A DNA stretch of 64,000 nt from contig NZ_LR732817.1 of the NCBI RefSeq assembly GCF_902506195.1, positions 451,147-515,146 on the forward strand, given 5' to 3'. The notes under the pieces were generated by a model that was given only the letters and a program-made list of their open reading frames with translations, had not been told where the DNA came from and searched no databases. Positions 49,078-58,426 of this stretch are shown here, piece after piece (positions within the stretch are counted from its first letter, which is position 1; each line of letters starts with the position of its first letter). Position numbers and translations under genes: made by a program. This DNA is from Citricoccus sp. K5. Its GTDB lineage: Bacteria; Actinomycetota; Actinomycetes; Actinomycetales; Micrococcaceae.

Positions 49078-49512
49078 TCAGAAGTGGTGGTCAGAGGGCG
49101 TAAGGGGTGATCCGCTCAGCGATGAGCGGAGGCGAGCGCGGACACCGAACAGAGGGTAGGACTCCTTGGAGGACCCGCGGCCTGCGGTGATCTCGGCCCG
49201 GCCGTTCGACAGGGCGTCCACGGTGGCGAACTGCTGGAACACCCGGACCGGGTCGTCGGTGGAGAGCACGGTAACTGAACTGCCCAGGCGGATCTGCTGC
49301 GTCACCGTGGCCGCCCCGGCCAGCACGACGGCCGCAGCCGAGGCCGGCATCTCTCGGGTGTGGTGCTCACCGACCCCGAAGTAGTCCAGGCCCACCTCGT
49401 CCGCGATCCGGATCGCCTCGACCAGATTCCGCATGGCCTCCGCAGTCGACCCCAACCGCCCCGTCGCCGGGTCTTTCTCTACGTCGCCAAAGCTGTAGAC
49501 GCCTAGCTCCAT
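49078..49512 (-). pseudogene. Truncated luciferase-like monooxygenase (N-terminal fragment)
   Basis: 144 residues that align with the first 122 residues of the next gene: MELGVYSFGD, DYFGVGEHHTREMP, STDDPVRVFQQF and EITAGRGSSKESYPLFG. After PLFG the homology ends abruptly and about 22 unrelated residues run to the stop. The missing two thirds of the barrel means it cannot work as an oxidoreductase. A perfect 8-bp hairpin with GCGA loop (49111-49130) lies right at the break, perhaps a scar. It keeps the regulated promoter position. Confidence 0.85.
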
Positions 49513-49540
49513 GACCAACTTTCCCGTCGCCAAAGTATGT

Positions 49541-49565
49541 TGCTCAACAGATCGTATGTTGAGCA
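49541..49565. promoter_or_regulatory. MarR-type operator between divergent genes
   Basis: TGCTCAACA-N7-TGTTGAGCA is a perfect 9-bp inverted repeat, with GTATGTTG occurring twice, 19 bases apart (49535 and 49554). It lies 29 bases before the monooxygenase fragment start and 41 before the MarR start, covering the likely -35 regions of both. Confidence 0.7.
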
Positions 49566-49606
49566 GAACATCTGTGCAACCTCGTGCTTTGGAGTACGAT
49601 GGTGTT

Positions 49607-50113
49607 ATGGCTGCAGGTAACAGGACCGTCGACACGACTACGATCAGCGCGCCGCCCGGAGACCTGGGCTGGCACCTGGGGATGGTGCTGCGCGGCTACC
49701 AGTCCCGCTTCGAAGAGGCGGTGGAGGGAATGCCGGGAGGGATCCGGGGCTTCCAGATCCTCTCTGCGGTAATCCACCGCGACCCCGCGAACCAGCAGGC
49801 CCTCGGCGCACACCTCGGCATTGACCGCACCGTGCTGACCTACTTGCTCGATGGCCTGGAACAGGATGGGGTCGTAGAGCGAGTCCCGGCCCCCTCCGAC
49901 CGCCGGGCCCGCAAGGTCGTGCCCACCGACCATGGACGCGAACTGCTCACCCGGTACGAACAACGCGTCGGTGCAGCTGAATCGACCCTGCTGGCAGGGC
50001 TCACGCCCGAAGAGGCGAAGATCCTCGTCAGCCTCGTCGGCCGCCTGGCCATGGACGTCCACCGAGCCCAGCCCGGATCCAATCCCTGCGAGGCCATGGA
50101 CCACCTGCCGTGA
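49607..50113 (+). CDS. MarR family transcriptional regulator
   Basis: 168-residue winged-helix repressor. The recognition helix region is QQALGAHLGIDRTVLTYLLDGLEQDG and the wing VERVPAPSDRRARKVVPTDHG. ATG 49607 lies six bases after TACGAT (49595-49600), leaderless. It diverges from the monooxygenase genes, so it most likely represses them and itself through the inverted repeat between, with an aromatic or quinone-like ligand as inducer; ligand is a guess from the family. Confidence 0.93.
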   Translation: MAAGNRTVDTTTISAPPGDLGWHLGMVLRGYQSRFEEAVEGMPGGIRGFQILSAVIHRDPANQQALGAHLGIDRTVLTYLLDGLEQDGVVERVPAPSDRRARKVVPTDHGRELLTRYEQRVGAAESTLLAGLTPEEAKILVSLVGRLAMDVHRAQPGSNPCEAMDHLP

Positions 50114-50148
50114 CTCCTGGAGTCACTCCCGATCCTGCTCCAGGACTC
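50110..50148. terminator. Overlapping inverted repeats between marR and carbonic anhydrase genes
   Basis: GTGACTCC-T-GGAGTCAC at 50110-50126 is a perfect palindrome that includes the marR stop, and GACTCCTGGAG (50112-50122) can alternatively pair with CTCCAGGACTC (50138-50148) with one mismatch. It fills the short gap between convergent genes and probably ends both transcripts. Confidence 0.5.
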
Positions 50149-50150
50149 GG

Positions 50151-50822
50151 TCAGCCGACCTCGTCCGGATCCAGGTCCCCGATGATCTTGACCGGATTGG
50201 CGGTGCCGTTGTCCAGGGAGTAGGTGACGCCGATGATGGCGGTCCGGCCCTCGTTCACGGCCTTCGCCACGGACATCGAGGACTCCATCAGGCGGGAGCT
50301 GATCTGACGCACGTTCTCCGCCACCGTGCCGTTGACGTCCTTGACCCCGGCACGCCGGGCGGAGATCACGGAGGGGATGATGCGTTCCACGAGGGAGCGG
50401 ATGAACCCGGGGGGCATCTCCCCGGAGACGTAGGACTCGACGGCGGCGGTCACCGCACCGCAGCTGTCATGGCCGAGGACGACGATCAGCGGGATGTCGA
50501 GGACGTCCACGGAGTACTCGAGGGAGCCGAGGACGGCGTCGTCGATCACCTGGCCGGCCGTGCGGACCACGAAGACGTCGCCCAGCCCCACGTCGAAGAT
50601 GATCTCCGCCGCGAGCCGGGAGTCCGAGCAACCGAAGATCACGGCCACCGGATGCTGCTCCTGCGTCAGGGAGGCACGGCGCGCGGCATCCTGGTTGGGG
50701 TGGTTGGAGGCATCCATCACGAAGCGTTCGTTGCCGGCGCGCAGCAAGTCCCACACAGCGGAGGGTGTCAGGGGTGAGGAGGACGGAGAGGTGGCGGTCT
50801 TCAGGTCGGCACTGTCAGTCAT
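50151..50822 (-). CDS. Beta-class carbonic anhydrase
   Basis: 223-residue zinc enzyme interconverting carbon dioxide and bicarbonate. IFGCSDSR holds the first zinc Cys and the catalytic Asp-Arg dyad, GHDSCGAV the zinc His and second Cys. An AGGAAG site lies eight bases before ATG 50822. Single gene on this strand, next to DUF4245. Confidence 0.94.
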   Translation of the reverse strand: MTDSADLKTATSPSSSPLTPSAVWDLLRAGNERFVMDASNHPNQDAARRASLTQEQHPVAVIFGCSDSRLAAEIIFDVGLGDVFVVRTAGQVIDDAVLGSLEYSVDVLDIPLIVVLGHDSCGAVTAAVESYVSGEMPPGFIRSLVERIIPSVISARRAGVKDVNGTVAENVRQISSRLMESSMSVAKAVNEGRTAIIGVTYSLDNGTANPVKIIGDLDPDEVG

Positions 50823-50852
50823 CGGCTCTGCTTCCTAATGGTTGAACTGCTG

Positions 50853-51479
50853 TCAGTTGTCCTCGGCGGAATCGTGGATGGCGTCCTGGATGGCGGCCGC
50901 CAGGGTGTCCAGCGCGGCCAGATCACCGGAGCCGCTGATGAGGATGGTGGTCCCGTCCAGCTCTGTCACCATATGCCGGTCACCGTCGGCCGGCTCGTAC
51001 AAGTCCCACGTGGTCCCGTCCACGGAGCGCGTCCCGGTCAGGGGTGCGTTGTCCATCTGCTGGGAAAGCCAGGTCGGATTGGCCTGGACGGTCTGCTTGA
51101 ATCCGGCGAAGTCATCCTCGGCGGTGACGTACCCGGCCTCCCAGAACTCCACCTGGTCCACGCCGGCGCCGTTCCACCGGGCAAAGTTGGCGTTCCAGTC
51201 CGCGGGGACGCGCGGGGCGACGGCGGAGAAGCCGGCGGTGGCCGAGGCCTGCTCGGCGGTGGCCGTCACGTCCACGGTGCGCTCGTAGGTCTCCTCCGTG
51301 CTGCTGGGATTCATCAGCACCACCAGCAGGGCGATGGCCAGGGTGGCCAGCACAGAGATCACCATGGCCCGTGCGGACTGTCCGGCCCGCTTGGCCTGCT
51401 TCTGCGTCAGACGTGGCTTGGGGGCCGGGGTGGAGGCCGAGCTGGCGGCCGGATCGGCCTCGGGCTGAGGGGAAGTCAC
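50853..51479 (-). CDS. DUF4245 domain protein (Rv1100-like)
   Basis: 208-residue protein with a 38-residue cytoplasmic part, one membrane helix ([18 protein letters not shown]) and an extracytoplasmic DUF4245 domain having [14 protein letters not shown] and [11 protein letters not shown] 51479 diverges from glpX with 71 bases between. Neighbour of glpX also in M. tuberculosis (Rv1099c/Rv1100). Function unknown. Confidence 0.87.
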   Translation of the reverse strand: MTSPQPEADPAASSASTPAPKPRLTQKQAKRAGQSARAMVISVLATLAIALLVVLMNPSSTEETYERTVDVTATAEQASATAGFSAVAPRVPADWNANFARWNGAGVDQVEFWEAGYVTAEDDFAGFKQTVQANPTWLSQQMDNAPLTGTRSVDGTTWDLYEPADGDRHMVTELDGTTILISGSGDLAALDTLAAAIQDAIHDSAEDN

Positions 51480-51507
51480 CGGTCCATTCTGCCATCAGCC
51501 GGGACAC

Positions 51508-51513
51508 TAGGAT
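51508..51513 (+). promoter_or_regulatory. Presumed glpX -10 element
   Basis: TAGGAT 38 bases before the glpX start would give a leader near 31 bases with GGAG in it. No clear -35. It fits the TANNNT pattern of other genes here. Confidence 0.4.
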
Positions 51514-51550
51514 GGATTCCGAGACGTTCCCCCACAGACGGAGTATTTCG

Positions 51551-52657
51551 GTGACCACTGACCAGCCCGAGAACAATGGCGTTCGGACCGACAAGGCACA
51601 GTCGCGCACCGCGGAGCCGCATCACACTGATCGCAGCATCCTCAGCCCGAGCCTGGCCGTGTCCGGGACCAAGCCGGACCGCAACCTGGCCATGGAGTTG
51701 GTCCGGGTGACCGAGGCCGCCGCCATCGCCGCCGGCCACTGGGTGGGCTATGGAGACAAGAACACCGCCGATGGTGCCGCCGTGGACGCGATGCGCGCCT
51801 TCATGGACACCGTGGCGATGAACGGTGTGGTGGTCATCGGCGAGGGCGAGAAGGACGAGGCGCCCATGCTCTACAACGGCGAGAACGTCGGTGACGGCAC
51901 CGGCCCCGAGGTGGATGTCGCCGTGGACCCGATCGACGGCACCCGCCTGACCGCCATGGGCTACCCCAACGCCCTGTCCGTGTTCGCCGTCGCCGAGCGC
52001 GGTGCCATGTTCGACCCCTCGGCGGTGTTCTACATGGACAAGCTCGTCGTGGGACCGGAGGCAGCCGACTTCGTCGACCTCCGCCTGCCCATCAAGCAGA
52101 ACATCCACCTGGTCGCCAAGGCACTGGGCAAGCCCATCAGCCAGCTGAACGTGTGCGTGCTGGACCGTCCGCGTCACGAGAAGCTGGTCGCCGAGATCCG
52201 CGCCGCCGGTGCCCGCGTGAAGTTCATCATGGACGGTGACGTGGCCGGCGGCATCGCCGCAGCCCGCCATGACACCGATGTGGACATGCTGCTCGGGATC
52301 GGTGGCACGCCCGAGGGCATCATCACCGCCTGCGCCATCAAGGCCATCGGCGGTGTGATCCAGGGCCGTCTGGCCCCGGTCGACGACGCCGAGCGCCAGC
52401 GGGCCATCGACGCCGGCCATGACCTGGACGCGGTCCTCACCACCGATGACCTGGTCAAGACCGACAACGCCTACTTTGCCGCCACCGGCATCACCGACGG
52501 TGACCTGCTGCGCGGCGTGCGTTACTACAACGACCGCGTGACCACGCAGTCCATGGTCATGCGTTCCAAGTCCGGCACCGTGCGCGTGATCGAGGCCGAG
52601 CACCAGGCGCGCAAGTGGGAGCCCTGGATCGGCCCGGACGCCCTGCCGGTGCGCTGA
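51551..52657 (+). CDS. glpX: Class II fructose-1,6-bisphosphatase
   Basis: 368-residue gluconeogenic enzyme, the only FBPase type in many actinobacteria. [17 protein letters not shown] and [14 protein letters not shown] contain the metal-binding and catalytic acids, and [16 protein letters not shown] follows. GTG 51551 has GGAG nine bases upstream. About 40 N-terminal residues precede the conserved core at [14 protein letters not shown]. Confidence 0.96.
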   Translation: MTTDQPENNGVRTDKAQSRTAEPHHTDRSILSPSLAVSGTKPDRNLAMELVRVTEAAAIAAGHWVGYGDKNTADGAAVDAMRAFMDTVAMNGVVVIGEGEKDEAPMLYNGENVGDGTGPEVDVAVDPIDGTRLTAMGYPNALSVFAVAERGAMFDPSAVFYMDKLVVGPEAADFVDLRLPIKQNIHLVAKALGKPISQLNVCVLDRPRHEKLVAEIRAAGARVKFIMDGDVAGGIAAARHDTDVDMLLGIGGTPEGIITACAIKAIGGVIQGRLAPVDDAERQRAIDAGHDLDAVLTTDDLVKTDNAYFAATGITDGDLLRGVRYYNDRVTTQSMVMRSKSGTVRVIEAEHQARKWEPWIGPDALPVR

Positions 52658-52677
52658 GCCGTCACCGCACCCTCACC

Positions 52678-52747
52678 ACTGGCGGTCGAAATCGCACCAT
52701 CTTTCTGGCGGGTAACCGACCGGCACGGGGCGAAATCGACCGCCAGT
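52678..52747. terminator. Inverted repeat between glpX and manA
   Basis: Twelve-base arms ACTGGCGGTCGA (52678-52689) and TCGACCGCCAGT (52736-52747) pair perfectly across 46 bases between convergent genes. Each arm is joined to a CGAAATCG motif, present in both in the same direction (52687-52694 and 52731-52738). The looks are of a terminator or a small intergenic repeat element. Confidence 0.5.
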
Positions 52748-52756
52748 TCCCTGTTG

Positions 52757-54109
52757 TCAGGGGAGGGTGACGGAGAAGAGGGTGGCCGGCTCCTCGCCGG
52801 CGCCATGAACGATCGCGGTGGCATCGGCCGCCGTCAGGAACACGGACTCCCCGGGGGCCAGCACGGCCGCCTCGGCTCCGGTCTCGACCCGGGCCCGCCC
52901 GGCGGTGCACACCGCCAGGACCGGCCCGCGCGCGGTCAGGGTGGTGCCGTCGGCGGCGGGTAGATCCATCCGTTCGACCTGGAACTCCTCGAACGGCGGA
53001 CGGAACACCAGGTGGCCGTCCCCTACGGAGACGGGGGCGCAGTACGGCACCGGCACGGACTCGAAGGCGACGACCCGGCGCAGCTCGGGGACGTCCACAT
53101 GCTTGGGCGTGAGCCCGCCCCGCAGCACGTTGTCCGAGGCGGCCATGACCTCCACACCCAGGCCGTAGAGGTAGGCGTGCACATTGCCGGCCGGCAGGTG
53201 GATCGCCTGGCCCGGGGCCAGGTCCACGCGGTTGAGCAGGATCGAGACCAGCAGACCCGGATCGGCCGGATAGTGCTCGGCGATCCCCACCGCCGTGGAC
53301 AGGTTCAGATCCTCGTCCAGTGCCCGCGGAGCCTTCTTCAGAGCGGCGACGACGGCCGTCACCCACGTGCCCGAAGACCAGGTCCCGGCGGGGTCGAGCA
53401 GGTCCGCGAAGACGCGCTCGAGCGCCGAGCTGCCGCCACCGTCGACGTCATCGCCCTCGGATTCCTCTCCGCCGTGCAGGAGGAGGTCGGCGTAGCCGGC
53501 CAGCGTCTGGGCCACGGACGCACCCGATGCTGACGCACCGGGCCTCTCAGACGCCCCGGGTGCGGAGTCTGCGGGACCGGCCAGGCCGGCGTCGTGGTCC
53601 TCCATGTTCTCGCCCAGCACCTGGGCCAGCCGGGAGAATGAGGTGCCGGCATCCTGTGCCGAGCGGAAACCGCACAGGGCGGCGAACGGGGTCAGGGCCA
53701 CGAGCATCTCGGGCTTGTGGTTGTCATCCCGGTAGTTGCGGTGGGGCGCCGAGGCCGGGACGTCCGTGGCCTCCTCGGCGGCGAACCCGGCGCGGGCCTG
53801 TTCGAGAGCCGGATGGGCCTGGATCGACAGGGGGCGCCCCGCGGCCAGCAGCTTCACGAGGAAGGGCAGGCCGCCGTAGCGCGCGGCCTCGCCCAGCAAC
53901 GCCTCCGGATCAGAGGCCAACAGCTCGTCGAGGGGCACCGGCGCGGACTCGGGGTCGCTCGCCGGGACCGCTCCAGCGGGAGCGCTGGGGTGTGCGCCCA
54001 TCCACATCTCCGCCTCCGGCCGGCCGGTGGGAGTCCGGCCCTGGAGCTCGGCCAGCAGGGTGGCGGAACCCCACGCATAGTCACGGATGGGCGTTCGCAG
54101 CAGGTACAT
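52757..54109 (-). CDS. manA: Mannose-6-phosphate isomerase, class I
   Basis: 450-residue zinc isomerase linking fructose-6-phosphate to mannose-6-phosphate, feeding GDP-mannose made by manC at the left of the window. LSIQAHPAL and DDNHKPEMLVALT give zinc ligands; LPAGNVHAYLYGLGVEVMAASDN and RGGLTPKHVDV complete the active site. A roughly 40-residue acidic, Gly/Ser-rich insertion lies near residues 185-235. ATG 54109 follows TAGGCT (54122-54117) by seven bases, leaderless. Confidence 0.95.
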   Translation of the reverse strand: MYLLRTPIRDYAWGSATLLAELQGRTPTGRPEAEMWMGAHPSAPAGAVPASDPESAPVPLDELLASDPEALLGEAARYGGLPFLVKLLAAGRPLSIQAHPALEQARAGFAAEEATDVPASAPHRNYRDDNHKPEMLVALTPFAALCGFRSAQDAGTSFSRLAQVLGENMEDHDAGLAGPADSAPGASERPGASASGASVAQTLAGYADLLLHGGEESEGDDVDGGGSSALERVFADLLDPAGTWSSGTWVTAVVAALKKAPRALDEDLNLSTAVGIAEHYPADPGLLVSILLNRVDLAPGQAIHLPAGNVHAYLYGLGVEVMAASDNVLRGGLTPKHVDVPELRRVVAFESVPVPYCAPVSVGDGHLVFRPPFEEFQVERMDLPAADGTTLTARGPVLAVCTAGRARVETGAEAAVLAPGESVFLTAADATAIVHGAGEEPATLFSVTLP

Positions 54110-54229
54110 GTTCCCCAGCCTATCGACCCGCCTGGGACATCCGTGCACGGAGGCATGCTGCCGGCAGGGACTCGAGTCACCCGACCGGGGGACCGGTCCC
54201 TGCGTTCTTGCTGGCCGCCCAGCGGCTGG

Positions 54230-55864
54230 CTAGCCTGCCGCGCAGAGGTGGTTGGTGGAGGCGGCGTCCTCCAGCAGACCGGTCTGGCCCGTGTCCTCGA
54301 GGTGCTGCAGATACTCCTGCGTGATCTCGGATCCGTCCGGCTGGGTCGGTGGTGCCGGCCAGTCAGCGGGGTCGTCGCTGGTGCCGGCCTCCTGGGATGC
54401 CGAGGCCACCAGGGAGGCGGTGGCGTTCACGAACAGCAGCGGGGCCGGGGACGTGCCGGCGGCGTTCGGGGTGCCGTCCTCGGCGAGCATGCCGTCCACC
54501 CGGGTGTGGATCTCGTCGAAGTCCGGGTAGGTGGTGAACCGGCCGTCCTCGCCCTCGAAGTCCGGGGGACCGATGGTCAGCCGCCCCATGCCCTGGGACT
54601 GCCCCTTCGTGGCCAGGGAGACGAACGTGCCCAGCTGCTGCCCCGGCAGGTCGGTCTCCACGATCTGCTCGCCGGCGTTCAGGATGCCCTGGAACCGGGT
54701 CACCAGGGTCTGCGGATTGAACTGGGCCAGCATGGCGGACTGGATGCACTGCTGGCGGCGGATGCGGGAGTAGTCCGTGGAGAAGTGGCGGGAGCGGGCG
54801 AAGGCCAGGGCCTCCTCGCCGTTGAAGTCATAGGTTCCGGGGCCCCACCAGGCGTTGCCCCATTCCCCGTCTGGGCGGGGGCCGCGGTAGGTCGTCCAGC
54901 CGCCGGACGTGACCGTCACTCCGCCCATGGAGTCGATGAGCTGGGAGAACCCGCCCATGTCCACCATCGCGTAGGACTGGATCTCCAGCCCGAGGATGCC
55001 GCCCGCGGCGTCCATCATGGCCTCCGCGCCGGGGTCCTCCGCGCCGGGATAGAGGTCCTGGTGGTTCTCCATGACGTCCACGTAAAGGGCGTTGATGATG
55101 CACTCGTCGCCGCAGCTGAAGCCCTCCGGGTAGGCGCCCCAGAGCGGGGAGTCCTCGGAGAAGGGGGCGTTCTGGAAGTTGCGGGGGATCGAGAACAGGA
55201 TCGTGCTGCCGGTCTCGGCATTCACGGAGGCCACATGGATGGAGTCCGGCCGCAGCCCGACCCGGCCCTCACCGGCGTCGCCACCCATGAGCAGGAAGTT
55301 GTAGCGGCCGGCCACCGGCTCGATGGCGGGACCGGGCGCGAAGATCTCGTTCAGGGCGTTGCGCCCGGCGTTCACGGCGAAGGAGCCGTACCCGAGTACG
55401 CCGGACGTGGCCACCAGCAGCAGCACCGTGGAGAAGGCCAGCAGCGGCTTCATCCCGGGGGCCACCAGTCTGAGCCGCAACAGCCGGAAGGTGTCGATCC
55501 AGAGCACCACCCACCCGATGGCCAGGGCTGCCAGGATCACGACTGCAGCCAGTTGGACCCACGTGTTGGCGAAGGCCTGGACCAGCAGGTCGCGGTTGAC
55601 CACCAGCAGCACGAGCGCGACGACGACCAGGAACCAGACCGTCAGGGTCACCCGCAGAGCGGCGCGGCCGAGGGCACGATTCCCGGCGACCACCTGGGCA
55701 CCGCCGGGGACGAAGAGGGTGAGCAGCAGCAGGATCCAGGCCCGCTTGGTGCGTTGGGGGGCCGCGGCACTCTGCGGGTCACGGACCGGGTCAGGCCCTC
55801 CTGCGCCCGCGCCCTGCGGGCCGTGCAGGAGGGACGGGTTTCTCTGGGGAACCTGGCCTGCCAT
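54230..55864 (-). CDS. LytR-CpsA-Psr (LCP) family protein
   Basis: 544-residue wall-glycan ligase that moves lipid-linked polymers to peptidoglycan. Four helices lie in residues 40-175, more than the single one of typical LCP proteins; the LCP domain (about 185-420) has LLMGGDAGEGRVGLRPDS, FSIPRNF, and ALAFARSRHFSTDYSRIRRQQ with the conserved arginines for pyrophosphate. The C-terminus is Thr/Ala-rich. ATG 55864 overlaps the purE stop, so it is the third gene of purK-purE-LCP. It may attach mannose-containing polymer, considering manA next door; inference. Confidence 0.92.
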   Translation of the reverse strand: MAGQVPQRNPSLLHGPQGAGAGGPDPVRDPQSAAAPQRTKRAWILLLLTLFVPGGAQVVAGNRALGRAALRVTLTVWFLVVVALVLLVVNRDLLVQAFANTWVQLAAVVILAALAIGWVVLWIDTFRLLRLRLVAPGMKPLLAFSTVLLLVATSGVLGYGSFAVNAGRNALNEIFAPGPAIEPVAGRYNFLLMGGDAGEGRVGLRPDSIHVASVNAETGSTILFSIPRNFQNAPFSEDSPLWGAYPEGFSCGDECIINALYVDVMENHQDLYPGAEDPGAEAMMDAAGGILGLEIQSYAMVDMGGFSQLIDSMGGVTVTSGGWTTYRGPRPDGEWGNAWWGPGTYDFNGEEALAFARSRHFSTDYSRIRRQQCIQSAMLAQFNPQTLVTRFQGILNAGEQIVETDLPGQQLGTFVSLATKGQSQGMGRLTIGPPDFEGEDGRFTTYPDFDEIHTRVDGMLAEDGTPNAAGTSPAPLLFVNATASLVASASQEAGTSDDPADWPAPPTQPDGSEITQEYLQHLEDTGQTGLLEDAASTNHLCAAG

Positions 55865-56436
55865 CACGGGCGGAATCCGGGCCGGCCGGCCAGCGACTCC
55901 TGCAACCGTTCTCCTTTGGCGCTGGCCGTGTTCCGCAGCTCGGCGGCGAACTCCATCAGCTTCTCGCGCAGTTCCGCCGCCTCCGGGTCGGTTCCCGCGG
56001 CGAGGATCCGCACGGCCAGCAGCCCGGCATTACGGGCACCGCCGATGGACACGGTGGCCACTGGGACGCCGGCGGGCATCTGCACGATGGACAGCAGGGA
56101 GTCCATGCCGTCGAGGGTCTTCAGCGGCACAGGTACGCCGATCACCGGCAGGGGAGTGGTGGAGGCGATCATGCCCGGCAGGTGCGCGGCGCCGCCGGCA
56201 CCGGCGATGATCACCCGGATCCCGCGTTCGTGCGCCTCGGTGCCGAACGCCACCATCTCGTGCGGCATGCGGTGGGCGGAAACGACGCCGGCCTCGTAGG
56301 GAATCCCGAATTCCTCCAGGGCCGCTGCGGCGGCCTCCATGACGGGCCAGTCGGAGTCAGAGCCCATGATCACGGCCACCCTGGCGGGGGCCACACCGCC
56401 CTGGGCGGTGGTCGCGGATGCTTCGCTGGGGGTCAT
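55864..56436 (-). CDS. purE: N5-carboxyaminoimidazole ribonucleotide mutase
   Basis: 190-residue class I PurE, rearranging N5-CAIR to CAIR in purine synthesis. [24 protein letters not shown] and [12 protein letters not shown] are the nucleotide-binding motifs. ATG 56436 overlaps the purK stop and has GGAG six bases upstream. The C-terminal residues after [12 protein letters not shown] are a short extra tail. Confidence 0.96.
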   Translation of the reverse strand: MTPSEASATTAQGGVAPARVAVIMGSDSDWPVMEAAAAALEEFGIPYEAGVVSAHRMPHEMVAFGTEAHERGIRVIIAGAGGAAHLPGMIASTTPLPVIGVPVPLKTLDGMDSLLSIVQMPAGVPVATVSIGGARNAGLLAVRILAAGTDPEAAELREKLMEFAAELRNTASAKGERLQESLAGRPGFRP

Positions 56437-57626
56437 GACTGCTCCTGCTGTTCGGCGGCCCACGATCCGGCCTGCGATCCCTCGCTGATGATCGCGGCTG
56501 CTCCCTCGGCGGCTGTCCGGGCGGAGGCCAGGTCCTCGGGGGTGGCCGCGGTGACATTGACGTGACCGATCTTGCGGCCGGGGCGCACGGACTTGCCGTA
56601 GGCGTGGATCTTGGCCTCGGGGAAGGTGGCCATGGCGGTGGGGAAGGCCGCGTAGAGATCCTCGTTGGCTCCGCCGAGGTAGTTCTTCATCACGGTGTAG
56701 GAACCGAGGGTCGCGGTGGACCCCAGCGGCAGGTCGAGCACCGCGCGGACGTGCTGCTCGAACTGGCCGGTGACGGCGCCGTCCATGGACCAGTGGCCCG
56801 AGTTGTGCGGGCGCATGGCCAGTTCGTTGATCATGAAGCCGGGGCCGACGCCGGGCGTCTCGAACAGTTCCACGGCGAGCATGCCGGTCACGCCGAGCCC
56901 CTCGGCGAGGGCCACGGCGGCCGCCTCGGCCGCGTGAGCGGTGCGGTCATCCAGGCCCGGTGCGGGGGCGGTGACCACGTCACACACCCCCTCCGTCTGG
57001 ATCGATTCGACCACCGGGTAGGAGGCGGTGGCCCCCGAGGGGTTGCGGGCCACCTGGGCGGAGAGCTCCCGGGAGAAGTCCACCATCTCCTCGGCCAGCA
57101 GGGCCTCGAATCCCAGCTCGAACCAGTCGCCGCAGGATTCGGCGGCCTCTGGCGAACGCAGGACCCGCACGCCCTTGCCGTCGTAGCCGCCGCGCGGGGT
57201 CTTGAGGACCACGGGCCAGCCGGTCCGGTCGCCGAAGTCGAGCAGGTCAGCCACGGAGGCCACGGCGGCCCACGCCGGGTTCGGCAGTCCGAGGCGGTCA
57301 CAGGCCTGGCGCATGAGCAACTTGTCCTGGGCGTACTGCAGGGCATCCGGCCCGGGCTGCAGGTTCACGCCGGCCTCCTCCAGTGCCCGCAGGTGCTCTG
57401 GGGGCACGTGCTCATGGTCGAACGTCACCACGTCCACCTCGGCCGCGAAAGCCTTCAGCGCCTCGAGGTCCCGGTAGTCGCCCACCGTGGAGGGGGCCGC
57501 CGTGGTGGCCGAGACGTCCGGGCCCTCGGCCAGGACTCTCAGCCGCACGCCCAGGGCCGTTGCTGCCGGGGCCATCATGCGCGCCAATTGGCCGCCGCCC
57601 ACTACTCCGATCACAGGAAAACTCAC
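56433..57626 (-). CDS. purK: N5-carboxyaminoimidazole ribonucleotide synthase
   Basis: 397-residue ATP-grasp enzyme making N5-CAIR from AIR, bicarbonate and [17 protein letters not shown] at the N-terminus, [13 protein letters not shown] (ATP-grasp loop) and [15 protein letters not shown] near residue 270 are diagnostic. GTG 57626 follows TACCCT (57638-57633) by six bases, a leaderless start for the purK-purE-LCP operon. Confidence 0.96.
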   Translation of the reverse strand: MSFPVIGVVGGGQLARMMAPAATALGVRLRVLAEGPDVSATTAAPSTVGDYRDLEALKAFAAEVDVVTFDHEHVPPEHLRALEEAGVNLQPGPDALQYAQDKLLMRQACDRLGLPNPAWAAVASVADLLDFGDRTGWPVVLKTPRGGYDGKGVRVLRSPEAAESCGDWFELGFEALLAEEMVDFSRELSAQVARNPSGATASYPVVESIQTEGVCDVVTAPAPGLDDRTAHAAEAAAVALAEGLGVTGMLAVELFETPGVGPGFMINELAMRPHNSGHWSMDGAVTGQFEQHVRAVLDLPLGSTATLGSYTVMKNYLGGANEDLYAAFPTAMATFPEAKIHAYGKSVRPGRKIGHVNVTAATPEDLASARTAAEGAAAIISEGSQAGSWAAEQQEQS

Positions 57627-57783
57627 GGACCTAGGGTAACCAGCGGATCAGCCCCAGCCCGACAGAACCGCCCGGCGGTCTCCAGTTGTCAGGAAACGGA
57701 GAGAAATCCGGTCTAGGGTATGCAAAGACATTTTCCGGTTCTCGGCCCGTCTTCTGCACGCAACAAGGAGTCCACCCACCCCC

Positions 57784-58422
57784 ATGATCAGCAACCTGTG
57801 GCAACGTCTCGTGGCCCTGGTCGCCATGCTCTGGCGCGAGGTCGCCAAGTTCGGGGCGGTCGGGGCGGCCGCCTTCGTGGTGGACTCGGCGATCTTCCTG
57901 TGGCTCATGCACGGCCCGATGGAGGGCAGCAACGTCAAGTCCAAGATCGTGGCCAGCGTGGTCGCCACGATCTTCTCCTATGTGGCCAACCGCCTCTGGA
58001 CCTTCCGCCACCGCCGGCAGAACAACCTCATGCGCGAGTTCGTGTTGTTCGCCGTGATGAACGTCATCGGCATGGGCATCCAGGCCGGTTGCGTGTTCGT
58101 GGCGCAGTACTGGTTGGGCGTCACCTCGACCGCCGGCATCTTCATCGCCGGAAGCGTGGTCGGTCTGGTCCTGGGCACCATTTTCCGCTTCTTCGCCTAC
58201 CGGTTCTGGGTGTTCACCGAGGAACTGGACGCGGACCCCAGGTTCAAGGACGACCGCGAACGGCTCACCGGTGAACTGCCGGTCATCCGCACCGCCGACA
58301 CCCCGCGCCGGCACCGCGGGGGGGCTGCATCATCAGACTCCGGGACGGCGGCGCCACCCTCCCGCACAGCGCTGCAGGGTCCTTCCGCACCGTCGGCACG
58401 CACGCCCGCCGAACCTCGATAA
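57784..58422 (+). CDS. GtrA family membrane protein
   Basis: 212-residue protein with four helices (about residues 20-150) of the GtrA family, thought to flip polyprenyl-linked sugars for glycosyltransferases; VGAAAFVVDSAIFLWL, ANRLWTFRHRRQNNL and FFAYRFWVF are family features. A 60-residue basic/Pro-rich tail follows. A divergent promoter region separates it from purK; TAGGGT at 57713-57718 is a possible -10. It ends 4 bases from the opposite gene's stop. Confidence 0.9.
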   Translation: MISNLWQRLVALVAMLWREVAKFGAVGAAAFVVDSAIFLWLMHGPMEGSNVKSKIVASVVATIFSYVANRLWTFRHRRQNNLMREFVLFAVMNVIGMGIQAGCVFVAQYWLGVTSTAGIFIAGSVVGLVLGTIFRFFAYRFWVFTEELDADPRFKDDRERLTGELPVIRTADTPRRHRGGAASSDSGTAAPPSRTALQGPSAPSARTPAEPR

Positions 58423-58426
58423 CCAC

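Noticed and set aside
49078-49512. Frameshifted rather than deleted monooxygenase
   Set aside because: Only 21 bases separate its stop from the next gene, so the remaining two thirds of the coding sequence is absent rather than out of frame.
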